Of a stretch of DNA of 64,000 nt, positions 25,828 to 33,039 are shown one piece after another; the stretch's first letter is position 1, and each line of letters begins with the position of its first letter. The notes below the pieces were generated by a model. The model ran no database searches. It had not been told where the DNA came from and saw nothing but the letters and a program-made list of their open reading frames with translations. This DNA is from Cohnella cholangitidis (lineage in GTDB: Bacteria > Bacillota > Bacilli > Paenibacillales > Paenibacillaceae), in NCBI RefSeq assembly GCF_014107495.1, contig NZ_CP041969.1, positions 5,939,501 through 6,003,500 of the forward strand. Reading direction: 5' to 3'. Made by a program: the position numbers and the translations under genes.

Positions 25828-25841
25828 CAAACATATGTTCT
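25828..25841 (-). promoter_or_regulatory. Candidate LexA (DinR) box upstream of integrase
   Basis: On the minus strand the site reads AGAACATATGTTTG. It matches the Bacillus consensus CGAACRNRYGTTYG at 13 of 14 positions. Its place seven bases upstream of the integrase start could link excision to DNA damage. Confidence 0.5.
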
Positions 25842-25885
25842 ATTTTGGTGTATGATTAACCGCCTCGCAGCGGGAAAGCGCAAGT

Positions 25886-26350
25886 TTAAATGCTATACGG
25901 TTCGTAGACTTGCAATGGGTCAAATATGATTAAATAGTCATTGTAATAGACTGCTATTCCATGGCGATCCTTAAGGCGATCTATCGCTTCCTGCAGGAAG
26001 TCTTCGGTTACCCCAAGGTACTCTGAAAGTTCAAAGCGACCCTCAATCCTCGCATGGTATGCATCAACTAATCTGCTTAGCGGTAATAAGTAATCATGTC
26101 CCCATTCGCGAGCTCGCCGTTCTTGTTTGCGATTCTCAATTCGAGTCTGGTCGAGTATGTCACCAACAGTTTTATTATGATGTCCTAATTCTTCTCCTAG
26201 AGCACAAGCCGTAGCCGCCCGGGTAGGAAGACCTTTATTCAGCCAGATAAGACCGTCCCCGTATAATCCAGACATGGTAATAGGCATATCGATATACTGA
26301 ACAGTAACATCTTTTTGATGGGCATATTCTAGAAGTTTGTCCAATAACAA
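25886..26350 (-). CDS. ImmA/IrrE-family metallo-endopeptidase
   Basis: The 154-residue protein lies directly downstream of the CI-like repressor gene. The motif CALGEELGHHNKT corresponds to the EELGHH form of the zinc motif seen in many Firmicute ImmA proteins. In ICEBs1 and related phages ImmA cleaves the repressor to induce the element, so the same role is likely here. The C-terminal half contains a winged-helix-like segment (FELSEYLGVTEDFLQEAIDRLK). Confidence 0.8.
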   Translation of the reverse strand: MLLDKLLEYAHQKDVTVQYIDMPITMSGLYGDGLIWLNKGLPTRAATACALGEELGHHNKTVGDILDQTRIENRKQERRAREWGHDYLLPLSRLVDAYHARIEGRFELSEYLGVTEDFLQEAIDRLKDRHGIAVYYNDYLIIFDPLQVYEPYSI

Positions 26351-26357
26351 AGGGGCT

Positions 26358-26699
26358 TCACTCCTTTGGACGTTGAGACTTAATTAGCTCCTTGAATTTG
26401 CGAATTACTTCTAATTCTTCTTCAGTCCACGACTCGCCATCATGATGAGCCGCTATATCTTTGACGTCTGGCTCGGGCTCTTTTTGGTCGAGCCCTAACA
26501 ATTCATCGAGAGTGATGTTAAAAAATAAAACTAATACTCTCGCTGTATCTAGGCTTGGATCAGTGAGGTTGTTCTCCCATTTTGAGATCATGCCTTTATT
26601 TATTGTAGTTCCATATGCCTTGTTTATTTTCTCTGCAAGCTCCTCTTGAGATAAAGCGCCTCTAAGTTCACGAATTTTTGCGCCCAATGAATAAGCCAT
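26358..26699 (-). CDS. CI-like phage repressor (XRE family)
   Basis: The 113-residue protein has an N-terminal XRE helix-turn-helix (LGAKIRELRGALSQEELAEKINKAYGTTINKGMISKWENN, residues 5-45) and a short acidic C-terminal tail without a LexA-type peptidase domain. It is cotranscribed with the ImmA-type protease, a typical repressor/anti-repressor pair. A divergent promoter region with three symmetric operator-like sites lies upstream. It probably maintains lysogeny. Confidence 0.85.
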   Translation of the reverse strand: MAYSLGAKIRELRGALSQEELAEKINKAYGTTINKGMISKWENNLTDPSLDTARVLVLFFNITLDELLGLDQKEPEPDVKDIAAHHDGESWTEEELEVIRKFKELIKSQRPKE

Positions 26700-26741
26700 A
26701 AGGATCTCCCTTGCTTTTAAACTTTAGATGTGTCTAAACAG

Positions 26742-26770
26742 ATATTACATCACGGGTTTCATTATTGCAA
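26742..26770 (-). promoter_or_regulatory. Repressor-gene promoter
   Basis: On the minus strand TTGCAA (26765-26770), a 17-base spacer and TAATAT (26742-26747) form a strong sigma-A type promoter. The operator-like site 26756-26771 overlaps it. Confidence 0.65.
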
Positions 26771-26771
26771 C
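26756..26771. promoter_or_regulatory. Operator site 1 of the lysogeny switch
   Basis: GTTTCATTATTGCAAC is a GTTTCA-N4-TGAAAC palindrome with one mismatch. It lies over the -35 element of the repressor promoter. Confidence 0.5.
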
Positions 26772-26800
26772 AAAATATTAGAAATACATTGAAAATGTTA

Positions 26801-26829
26801 TTGACATTGAAACTGTTGCCGAATATACT
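26801..26829 (+). promoter_or_regulatory. Early lytic promoter (cro side)
   Basis: TTGACA (26801-26806), a 17-base spacer and TATACT (26824-26829) form a near-consensus sigma-A promoter reading into the Cro-like gene and the early region. Confidence 0.8.
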
Positions 26830-26839
26830 CAAGGCACAA

Positions 26840-26855
26840 GTTTCAAATATGAAAC
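26840..26855. promoter_or_regulatory. Operator site 2 of the lysogeny switch
   Basis: GTTTCAAATATGAAAC is a perfect GTTTCA-N4-TGAAAC palindrome. It lies just downstream of the predicted early transcription start. Confidence 0.7.
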
Positions 26856-26873
26856 GAGAGAGGGGGTGAGGAT

Positions 26874-27146
26874 TTGGAAGCTGTTAAACGTCGTCATACG
26901 CCTTACAACAAATTCAAGGCGTTCCTAGCTGAAAATGATATAAAGCAACACGAATTGGCGGCGACGCTTGATAAGTCGGCATCTGCAGTAAATCAAAACC
27001 TCAATGGTACCGGTGGAGATTTTTCTGTCGAAGAGATCCGAAAGCTTTGCGTTAAGTATGGGATCAGCTCGGACGAGTATTTCATTTATAGTCAAGTTTC
27101 AAATGTGAAACCTGATGAAGCGTTGTTCAAACAGGGGGTGACGTGA
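26874..27146 (+). CDS. Cro-like helix-turn-helix regulator
   Basis: This 90-residue DNA-binding protein is the first gene of the rightward early operon. The segment NKFKAFLAENDIKQHELAATLDKSASAVNQNLNGTGGDFSVEEIRKLC forms an XRE-type helix-turn-helix. The start is TTG 26874 behind GGGGGTGAGG. It is opposite the CI-like repressor, the usual arrangement of a genetic switch. The coding region contains a third operator-like palindrome near its 3' end. Confidence 0.8.
   Translation: MEAVKRRHTPYNKFKAFLAENDIKQHELAATLDKSASAVNQNLNGTGGDFSVEEIRKLCVKYGISSDEYFIYSQVSNVKPDEALFKQGVT
27096..27111. promoter_or_regulatory. Operator-like site 3 inside the Cro-like gene
   Basis: GTTTCAAATGTGAAAC repeats the perfect GTTTCA-N4-TGAAAC arms of site 2. 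It lies about 250 bases downstream within the last codons of the Cro-like gene. Confidence 0.55.
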
Positions 27147-27442
27147 TGAATCGTACCCTAGAAGCAACCGGTCTCATAACTCAGCTATTAGGTTGGCTCG
27201 ATAAGGATGAACAGACTGAGGTTGTTAGATCGTTGGCGAACGGCTATGGAATCCATGCACATAGTTGTTTACCGGCGATCTACACAGACCAGCAGGTCGC
27301 CGAGCGTTACAACTTGTCTGTCTATACGGTCCGCGAGTGGCTGAAATCAGGAAAACTCAAAGGGTATAAGGAATCTCGACAATGGTACGTTCGTGAACCT
27401 GATTTGGAAACATTCGAGAGGAGAGGTGAAGCGGGATGTTGA
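27146..27442 (+). CDS. Helix-turn-helix (excisionase/MerR-like) protein
   Basis: The small protein of about 98 residues has a C-terminal winged helix of the MerR/excisionase type (YTDQQVAERYNLSVYTVREWLKSGKLKGYKESRQWYVREPDLETF). ATG 27146 behind GGGGGTG is chosen over GTG 27143. It overlaps the Cro-like stop. It may act as excisionase or as an early regulator; the sequence does not decide. Confidence 0.7.
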   Translation: MNRTLEATGLITQLLGWLDKDEQTEVVRSLANGYGIHAHSCLPAIYTDQQVAERYNLSVYTVREWLKSGKLKGYKESRQWYVREPDLETFERRGEAGC

Positions 27443-27714
27443 AAACAGTCCTAATCGGCAAGGTAATTAGCGAGAACGCGGACACGTTCGTTATGGATGA
27501 AGGGGACGGCATTGCGACATATAGCAAGCGGTTCTATCGGCTTCCATTCGATCGGAGCGGAGAGGTTGAATCGGATATTGTTCCTTGGATCTCCGAGGCA
27601 TGCAACGCTGACGTGAATGCCACAGAACGCTGGTTATTACCCCATCTGACACTAGGGGATGCAGTTGACTCTTATGCGGCATATAAACGTGCAATTGCTC
27701 TGGTGAGCTTATGA
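27436..27714 (+). CDS. Hypothetical phage early protein
   Basis: This 92-residue soluble protein overlaps the previous gene by seven bases and the next by four. I see no recognised domain. It is rich in acidic residues and aromatic pairs (MDEGDGIATYSKRFYRLPFD). It belongs to the early operon by position. Confidence 0.6.
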   Translation: MLKTVLIGKVISENADTFVMDEGDGIATYSKRFYRLPFDRSGEVESDIVPWISEACNADVNATERWLLPHLTLGDAVDSYAAYKRAIALVSL

Positions 27715-27881
27715 CAAAGCTTTTGATCGTATTTATAGGCCTCGCCTTTATGGCAATCATCTCAGTGATGTTCTTATCGTTCGCAATCATGTTCAAGCAG
27801 TCAGATAAACGCTTCGCTGAAATGGACAAGCCGAGCGAGCAGGGGATGCGGGACCATCCAAGATTCGATGAAAGGGTGTAG
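27711..27881 (+). CDS. Small single-pass membrane protein
   Basis: The protein has 56 residues, with one hydrophobic helix (LLIVFIGLAFMAIISVMFLSFAIMF) followed by a charged tail. It overlaps the preceding stop as ATGA, a strong sign of a real, coupled gene. No family is recognised. Confidence 0.6.
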   Translation: MTKLLIVFIGLAFMAIISVMFLSFAIMFKQSDKRFAEMDKPSEQGMRDHPRFDERV

Positions 27882-27887
27882 CAGATC

Positions 27888-28658
27888 GTGATAGCGCAAG
27901 TCCTGCCCTCAATTAATGAGCTTATCGACGATGGAGCGATCTTCTTCGTCAGCCACAGCGGTGGTAAGGATAGCCAGGAAATGTACAACAAGCTCCGGAG
28001 AATTGTTCCTTTTAACCAGATCGTCGTTGTACATGCTTGCCTAGGCGCGGTTGAGTGGCCGGGAGTTATCGACCATATCAAGGCTAACGTAGACCATCAC
28101 GTCTATGTCGTCCGAGCCCGAAAGAAAGACGGTAGCGAGAAGACGTTGCTTGGCATGGTTGAGGATCGAGGCATGTGGCCGTCATCGTCATGCCGGCAGT
28201 GTACAAGTGACCTCAAACGTGGACCAATCATGAAGTTTATTCGGAACTATCTGTATCAGAAAGGCCGCCGGATTGCGGTCAACTGCATGGGAATTCGTGC
28301 TGAGGAGTCTACGGCGCGGGCTAAGAAAGTCCCGTTTCGGTTCAACGCGTCCGAGAGCTGCGGACATCGCGAAGTATACGACTGGATGCCGATTTTCGAT
28401 TTGACGACCGCCGAAGTCTTCCAAGGAATTGCGGATGCCGGACAAAAACCATTCTGGACATATGAACGCAATGAACGATTAAGCTGTGTGTTCTGCATCA
28501 TGGGGAGCGTGAACGATTTACGGCACGGCGCTGAGAAGAATCCAGAGTTGTACAAACAGTACGTAGATCTGGAAAAGAGAATCGGGCACACGATGTTTAT
28601 GAAGGGGAAGACGCCGATTCCACTAGAAAAGCATGTCGGCATTAAGGCTAGATTCTGA
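27888..28658 (+). CDS. Phage PAPS-reductase-like PP-loop protein
   Basis: This 256-residue protein of the phosphoadenosine phosphosulfate reductase-like family has the PP-loop SHSGGKDSQE near residue 23. Paired cysteines occur in SSSCRQCTSDLKRGP and LSCVFCIMGS. Such proteins activate substrates with ATP. Homologues occur in many phages, and the related DndC acts in DNA phosphorothioation. The four Cys fit an Fe-S or zinc site. The start is GTG 27888. The substrate in this phage is unknown. Confidence 0.82.
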   Translation: MIAQVLPSINELIDDGAIFFVSHSGGKDSQEMYNKLRRIVPFNQIVVVHACLGAVEWPGVIDHIKANVDHHVYVVRARKKDGSEKTLLGMVEDRGMWPSSSCRQCTSDLKRGPIMKFIRNYLYQKGRRIAVNCMGIRAEESTARAKKVPFRFNASESCGHREVYDWMPIFDLTTAEVFQGIADAGQKPFWTYERNERLSCVFCIMGSVNDLRHGAEKNPELYKQYVDLEKRIGHTMFMKGKTPIPLEKHVGIKARF

Positions 28659-28678
28659 CAAGGAGGTGAGAGAGGACA

Positions 28679-28837
28679 ATGGACAAATGGAGATTCAAGA
28701 TGCTGCAAAACGAGGTCCAATGTGATATGCGTCGACAATTCAGACAAGCAAAACATCAACTTCGGTTCAGCAGACCGGATGAAGTGGACCGCGTTATCTT
28801 GTTCGAACGTCTGGAGAGGTTTGCTCCGGCGAAATGA
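28679..28837 (+). CDS. Small basic hypothetical protein
   Basis: The protein has 52 residues and is strongly basic (MRRQFRQAKHQLRFSRPDEV). ATG 28679 follows AAGGAGGTGAGAGAGG, one of the strongest ribosome-binding sites of the region, which supports a real gene. No family is recognised. Confidence 0.55.
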   Translation: MDKWRFKMLQNEVQCDMRRQFRQAKHQLRFSRPDEVDRVILFERLERFAPAK

Positions 28838-28943
28838 AAAACAGCCCGTCACGGGGTAGGAGCCGTGAACAGGGCCGCAAGACAAATCTAAAGTTAGCCC
28901 CATCATACCGCATTGCCGCGGCTGGGGCAAGAGGAGACTGTTC
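28838..28943 (+). other. Structured leader before the AbrB-like gene
   Basis: Two inverted repeats are present: CACGG/CCGTG (near 28850) and GCCCCA/TGGGGC (about 28897-28932), both without a T run. The region could be an attenuator-like or operator element; the role is unknown. Confidence 0.35.
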
Positions 28944-29201
28944 ATGAAAGCTACTGGAATCGTTCGTCGTTTCGATGGGCTAGGTCGGATTGTTGTTCCG
29001 AAAGAGATTCGTCGCACTATGGGGGTCGCGAATACTGATCCTGTCGAGTTTTTTGTTGAAGGTGATGTTGTAATGATCCGCAAATACGCTCCGGGCTGCA
29101 CATTTTGTGGCAGCTTAGTCGACCTGTCAACTCACTGGGACAAGCCTATCTGTCGTAAGTGCACGCAAGAAATGGCGCAGAGAGGGGGCGGCTTGGTATG
29201 A
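28944..29201 (+). CDS. AbrB/SpoVT-like regulator with zinc ribbon
   Basis: The 85-residue protein has an N-terminal AbrB/MazE swapped-hairpin DNA-binding domain (MKATGIVRRFDGLGRIVVPKEIRRTMGV...VEFFVEGDVVMIRKY, residues 1-48). A short C-terminal zinc ribbon follows (CTFCG...ICRKC). AbrB domains with this C-terminal extension are known in Bacilli and their phages. It overlaps the next gene by four bases. It is likely a transcription regulator active at the lysogenic or early stage. Confidence 0.85.
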   Translation: MKATGIVRRFDGLGRIVVPKEIRRTMGVANTDPVEFFVEGDVVMIRKYAPGCTFCGSLVDLSTHWDKPICRKCTQEMAQRGGGLV

Positions 29202-30016
29202 CAGCACCTGTGAAAGGCTACAAGGTATTCAATTCTGATTGGACGTGTCGCGGCTTCCAGTACGAGGTCGGCAAGACATATGAGCTCGAAGGAAAGCTAC
29301 GTGTCTGCGGAAGCGGGTTCCACTTCTGCGAGAAAGTCGCTGATTGCTTCAACTATTATTCTTTCGATCCAGATAACCGTGTCGCTGAAATTGAGGCACT
29401 GGGAGAAGTTATGACCGAAGATGACAAGTCCGCGACCAACGTCATTCGGGTCGTTCGCGAAATCAGTTGGGCGGAGATGCTTGAGCTGGCGAACACGGGC
29501 AAAGGGAATACAGGCCATTCCAACGCCGGGCACTACAACGCCGGGGACAGCAACGCCGGGAACCGCAAAGCCGGGCACTACAACGCCGGGACAGCAACGC
29601 CGGGAACCGCAACGCCGGGCACTACAACGCCGGGGACAGCAACGCCGGGAACCGCAACGCCGGGCACTACAACGCCGGGGAACCGCAACGCCGGGCACTA
29701 CAACGCCGGGCACTACAACGCCGGGGATTTTAATAGCTGTAATTGGTCAACTGGTTCGTTCTGCTCCGTTGAGCCGCCATTCTTACTTTTCAATAAACCA
29801 AGTCCGATCAGCCGTGACGAATTGTATTGGCATGCTGGATTCCGTGCAGCTCGTCAGCTCCGCGTAGTAGATGGGGACGGCAACAAAATCGAGTACAAGC
29901 AGGCTTGGGCGAATCTTTGGAACGACGAGCTAGGTAATCCAGAGAGGATCGCGATCCAGTCCATTCCGAACTTCGACACAGACGTATTCTTCGAGATTAC
30001 GGGTATCCGCGTATGA
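29198..30016 (+). CDS. Phage protein with NAG-pentapeptide repeats and compensated frameshift
   Basis: The protein has 272 residues. The N-terminal domain (about residues 1-105: KGYKVFNSDWTCRGFQYEV...GSGFHFCEKVADCFNYYSFD) resembles a phage family that precedes NTG/NAG pentapeptide repeats. Fourteen 15-base units at 29522-29731 encode NAGHY, NAGDS and NAGNR. Unit 5 (29582-29595) has lost one G and unit 11 (29671-29686) has gained one. Units 6-10 are therefore read in another frame as TATPG/TTTPG, after which the normal frame resumes. ATG 29198 overlaps the AbrB-like stop. Function unknown; pentapeptide-type repeats usually build a beta-helix. Confidence 0.75.
   Translation: MTAPVKGYKVFNSDWTCRGFQYEVGKTYELEGKLRVCGSGFHFCEKVADCFNYYSFDPDNRVAEIEALGEVMTEDDKSATNVIRVVREISWAEMLELANTGKGNTGHSNAGHYNAGDSNAGNRKAGHYNAGTATPGTATPGTTTPGTATPGTATPGTTTPGNRNAGHYNAGHYNAGDFNSCNWSTGSFCSVEPPFLLFNKPSPISRDELYWHAGFRAARQLRVVDGDGNKIEYKQAWANLWNDELGNPERIAIQSIPNFDTDVFFEITGIRV
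29522..29731 (+). repeat. Fourteen tandem 15-base coding repeats
   Basis: The consensus AACGCCGGG is followed by six variable bases (CACTAC, GACAGC or AACCGC). A higher-order 45-base cycle is visible. Twelve units are 15 bases, one is 14 and one is 16; both odd units differ only in the length of their G run. Confidence 0.92.
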
Positions 30017-30234
30017 TCGGCGCTGCCAATACAGCCCGTCGTCCTCGGCAGCTTGAAACTAAGTTACGGTCCACGCTCGGTAAGGTCATTGAGTTCAAAC
30101 ATCCCGAGTGTTGCGTCTGCGGCGACCGGATGCCGCGGGATCAATTGAAACCGCTAGGAGATAAGCTTGCCTGTGATCTTTGTCTCGAGACTGAGGTCTA
30201 TCGGGAGGTGCCGCATGACGACTACATCCATTAA
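30013..30234 (+). CDS. Small zinc-ribbon-like phage protein
   Basis: The 73-residue protein has two CxxC pairs (CCVCGDRMPRD and CDLCLETEV) that probably bind zinc. It overlaps its neighbours on both sides (four bases before, twenty after). The function is unknown. Confidence 0.6.
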   Translation: MIGAANTARRPRQLETKLRSTLGKVIEFKHPECCVCGDRMPRDQLKPLGDKLACDLCLETEVYREVPHDDYIH

Positions 30235-30493
30235 GCCGGCGGCGACCCGCGATCTCGACGCTGATCTTGGGAACATTGAAGCGTTCAAGGGTCAGTTCTC
30301 AGCCGGAGGCGAACAAGCACTTGAGGCGGTTGTTAGTTTCGCGTGTGCGTCGTTGATTGCATGGCCGTACGCGATTCGCCGCGCCAAAGAGGCAGAGCGC
30401 GAAAATGACAGGCTCCTTAACGAGCTCAACATGCTGCAGGAGCAGTTTAATCAGCATCAACGTAGCGTCCACCCAAGTGGTTGCTACGACTAA
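30215..30493 (+). CDS. Hypothetical phage protein
   Basis: The protein has 92 residues. ATG 30215 follows GGGAGGTG inside the end of the previous gene. The central part is hydrophobic (QALEAVVSFACASLIAWPYAI) and is followed by a coiled-coil-like stretch (EAERENDRLLNELNMLQEQFNQ). No family is recognised. Confidence 0.55.
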   Translation: MTTTSIKPAATRDLDADLGNIEAFKGQFSAGGEQALEAVVSFACASLIAWPYAIRRAKEAERENDRLLNELNMLQEQFNQHQRSVHPSGCYD

Positions 30494-30517
30494 CATACAT
30501 CAGGAGGACTCATACAC

Positions 30518-31000
30518 ATGTCTACTATTATCCCGATTCAAGTAACCCTGCAAGCGGCTAACGCTTCTGACTACCGCCAACTCGTTCAGGATCTCGCGGG
30601 AACGATGGCAGGAGGACAAGTCCAGCAAGCGGCACCCGTACAAGCACCCGTTCAACCTGCTCCGTCGCAGCCGGCATATGCTGCCCCAGTTCAGCCAATA
30701 CCTGAACCTTATGCCACGCCAGCCCAGCAACCATACGCGGCCCCGGCTCCGAGCGCAGTTCCGACGGCCCCGCCCGTGCAACAACAGCCGGTACAGCAAG
30801 CCGTACCGCAGGGCGTGCCGACGGCAGCGCCGCAATACGACCAGCAACAACTTGCCGTTGCGGCAACTGCGTTAATGGAAGCCGGCCATAACATTACGGC
30901 GCTTCTGCAGCAGTTCGGAGTCCAGGCGCTGACCCAACTCCCACCGGAGCGTTACGGGGGGTTCGCCACGGTGCTCCGAAGCTTGGGGGCGAAAATCTAA
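30518..31000 (+). CDS. Hypothetical phage protein with Pro/Gln-rich linker
   Basis: The protein has 160 residues. A short N-terminal segment (MSTIIPIQVTLQAANASDYRQLVQDLAGT) is joined by a long proline-, glutamine- and alanine-rich linker (about residues 35-110) to a helical C-terminal end (ALMEAGHNITALLQQFGVQALTQLPPERYGGFATVLRSLGAKI). It directly precedes the DUF2800 nuclease in the replication module. Its stop shares a base with the next ATG. Confidence 0.6.
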   Translation: MSTIIPIQVTLQAANASDYRQLVQDLAGTMAGGQVQQAAPVQAPVQPAPSQPAYAAPVQPIPEPYATPAQQPYAAPAPSAVPTAPPVQQQPVQQAVPQGVPTAAPQYDQQQLAVAATALMEAGHNITALLQQFGVQALTQLPPERYGGFATVLRSLGAKI

Positions 31001-32196
31001 TGACCCAGATTGCACATGCGGAGCGCGCCCATGCGCTGCTGTCGCCTAGTGGCGCGCATCGTTGGCTTAACTGTACGCCGAGTGCACGGTTAGAGGAGAC
31101 GCTGCCGGACACGACGAGCGAAGCGGCACAGCGCGGTACACTGGCGCACGAGATCGCGGAGCTTAAGCTGCGCAAGTATAACGAGCCTATGGGGCCGCGC
31201 AAATTCGCCTCGACGCTAAAGAAGTTCAAGGAGCATCCACTGTACGAACCTGAGATGGAAAAGCATACGGACATGTATGTCGAGTATATCAAGTCGATCG
31301 TTCACAGCTTTAGCTCTCCGCCGTATCTCGTCATCGAGCGTAGATTCGACCTTACGGCATGCATTCCTGAGAGTAACGGCATGAGCGACTGCGTCCTAAT
31401 CGGCGGAAAGGACCTGTGGGTCTTCGATTACAAAAACGGCCAGGGTCATCCCGTTGAGGCTGAACGAAACCCGCAGATGATGCTTTACGCTCTCGGAGCT
31501 TTGCTGGCTTACTCGATGCTTTACGAGATCGAGACCGTACACATGGCGATCATTCAACCCAAAGTATGGGACGAGCCTTCGACATGGTCGATATCCGGGG
31601 CAGAGCTGCTTGCTTGGGGTGAATCTATCAAGCCGACAGCGCAACTAGCATTCGAAGGCAAGGGCGAGTATACGCCAGGCGAACATTGCCTTTTCTGCCG
31701 TGCCCGAAATACGTGCCGCGCTCGGGTTGAGCGGCTGCTCTCCGTGAGCGACGTCGCCCCGATGCGTCCGCCGCTTATCACATGGGTGGAAGCTGCAGAT
31801 GCGCTACGTCGAGCTGAGGGGCTTGTCTCTTGGTATGAATCACTCAAAGAGGCAGCGCTTTCCGAAGCATTACGAGGCGGAGATGTTCCTGGCTTCAAGG
31901 CGGTAGAAGGGCGCGGAGGGCGCGAATATGCGGACATCGACAAGGCATTCGCCCACCTCAACGCGAGCGGTATAGCTGAGGCGTTGCTCTACGAGCGGAA
32001 GCCGCTGACGCCGCCGGCAGTCGAGAAGATACTCGGTAAAGCGCAGTACCGCACATTATTGGAGGATCCCGGCCACGTAATCAAAAAGCAAGGTAAGCCC
32101 ACGCTGGCTGCTGTTGACGACAAGCGGCCGGCAATTACCACCCAGGTTAAACCGGAGGACGTATTCGGCGCAATGCCGGAAACGTCAGCCGATTAA
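31000..32196 (+). CDS. DUF2800-family phage nuclease (Cas4/RecB-like)
   Basis: The 398-residue protein begins LLSPSGAHRWLNCTPSARLEE, typical of DUF2800 proteins. A PD-(D/E)XK nuclease core is suggested by LWVFDYKNGQGHPVEAERNPQMMLYALGA. A Cys cluster (EHCLFCRARNTC together with an N-terminal Cys) fits the Fe-S cluster of Cas4/AddB-like nucleases. It is followed by a DUF2815 gene and the DNA polymerase, a common block in Firmicute phages. It probably processes DNA ends during replication or recombination. Confidence 0.85.
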   Translation: MTQIAHAERAHALLSPSGAHRWLNCTPSARLEETLPDTTSEAAQRGTLAHEIAELKLRKYNEPMGPRKFASTLKKFKEHPLYEPEMEKHTDMYVEYIKSIVHSFSSPPYLVIERRFDLTACIPESNGMSDCVLIGGKDLWVFDYKNGQGHPVEAERNPQMMLYALGALLAYSMLYEIETVHMAIIQPKVWDEPSTWSISGAELLAWGESIKPTAQLAFEGKGEYTPGEHCLFCRARNTCRARVERLLSVSDVAPMRPPLITWVEAADALRRAEGLVSWYESLKEAALSEALRGGDVPGFKAVEGRGGREYADIDKAFAHLNASGIAEALLYERKPLTPPAVEKILGKAQYRTLLEDPGHVIKKQGKPTLAAVDDKRPAITTQVKPEDVFGAMPETSAD

Positions 32197-32246
32197 CAAA
32201 TACATCACTTTGACGTTGAGCGTCAAGACAAGGGAGACACGACATC

Positions 32247-33026
32247 ATGGCAAACGATCAAGCGACAAGCGTAACAACTGGCGAGGCAAGACTGAGTTTT
32301 GTACATCTATTTCAACCGCATGCGAACCAACCTGGGCAAGAAGCGAAATATAGCACGACAATTCTGATTCCGAAGTCGGACACGGCGACGATGCAACGTA
32401 TCTATGCCTCGATTAACGCTTCAATCGAAAAAGGAGTTGCTGGCATCTGGAACGGTGCTCGCCCTCCGCAACCGAAAACACCGATTTGGGACGGTGACGG
32501 AGTTCGCCAGAACGGAGAAGCATTCGGGCCGGAGTGCAAAGGCCACTGGGTGCTGACGGCATCCAGCAAGCAACAACAGCAAATCGTTGATGTCAACATG
32601 AGTCCGGTAATCGATCAGACCAAGGTTTACAGTGGCGTGTATGGTCGCGTAAATATCAATTTCTTCCCATTCTCGAATAGTGGAAACCGCGGTATTGGCG
32701 CCGGTCTCGGTCCTGTGCAAATCCTTCGTGATGGAGAACCACTTGGCGGCCGGATCAGTGCAGAGCAAGCGTTTGGCGGCGCACCAGCAGGCGTAGGCTA
32801 TCAACAGCCGTCGCATGTTCCTCCACAGGGCTGGCAGCAAAGCGCGCCGCCACAACAATACGGACAAGCACCTGCATACGGACAAGCCCCTGCCCAGCCA
32901 TACCCGGCACAACAGGGTTACGGACAAGCTCCCGCGCAGCCACCTGCACAACAGTATCCGCAACAGCAACAGCAGATTAACCCGATCACCGGCACACCTC
33001 TTAACGGCGGTATCATGGGCATCTGA
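32247..33026 (+). CDS. DUF2815-family protein, probable ssDNA-binding protein
   Basis: The 259-residue protein has an N-terminal domain of about 180 residues (GEARLSFVHLFQPHANQPGQEAKYSTTILIPKSD...) that matches DUF2815, predicted to be OB-fold single-strand binding. A low-complexity tail of proline, glutamine and tyrosine ends with a short conserved tip (INPITGTPLNGGIMGI), like the disordered tail of SSB proteins. Placement between DUF2800 and the DNA polymerase supports a replication or recombination role. Confidence 0.82.
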   Translation: MANDQATSVTTGEARLSFVHLFQPHANQPGQEAKYSTTILIPKSDTATMQRIYASINASIEKGVAGIWNGARPPQPKTPIWDGDGVRQNGEAFGPECKGHWVLTASSKQQQQIVDVNMSPVIDQTKVYSGVYGRVNINFFPFSNSGNRGIGAGLGPVQILRDGEPLGGRISAEQAFGGAPAGVGYQQPSHVPPQGWQQSAPPQQYGQAPAYGQAPAQPYPAQQGYGQAPAQPPAQQYPQQQQQINPITGTPLNGGIMGI

Positions 33027-33039
33027 TGCTCGCTAGGCA

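Noticed and set aside
29297..29713. Arginine/cysteine-rich antisense frame opposite the 15-base repeats
   Set aside because: It is a by-product of the repeat composition on the complementary strand, with no start signal.
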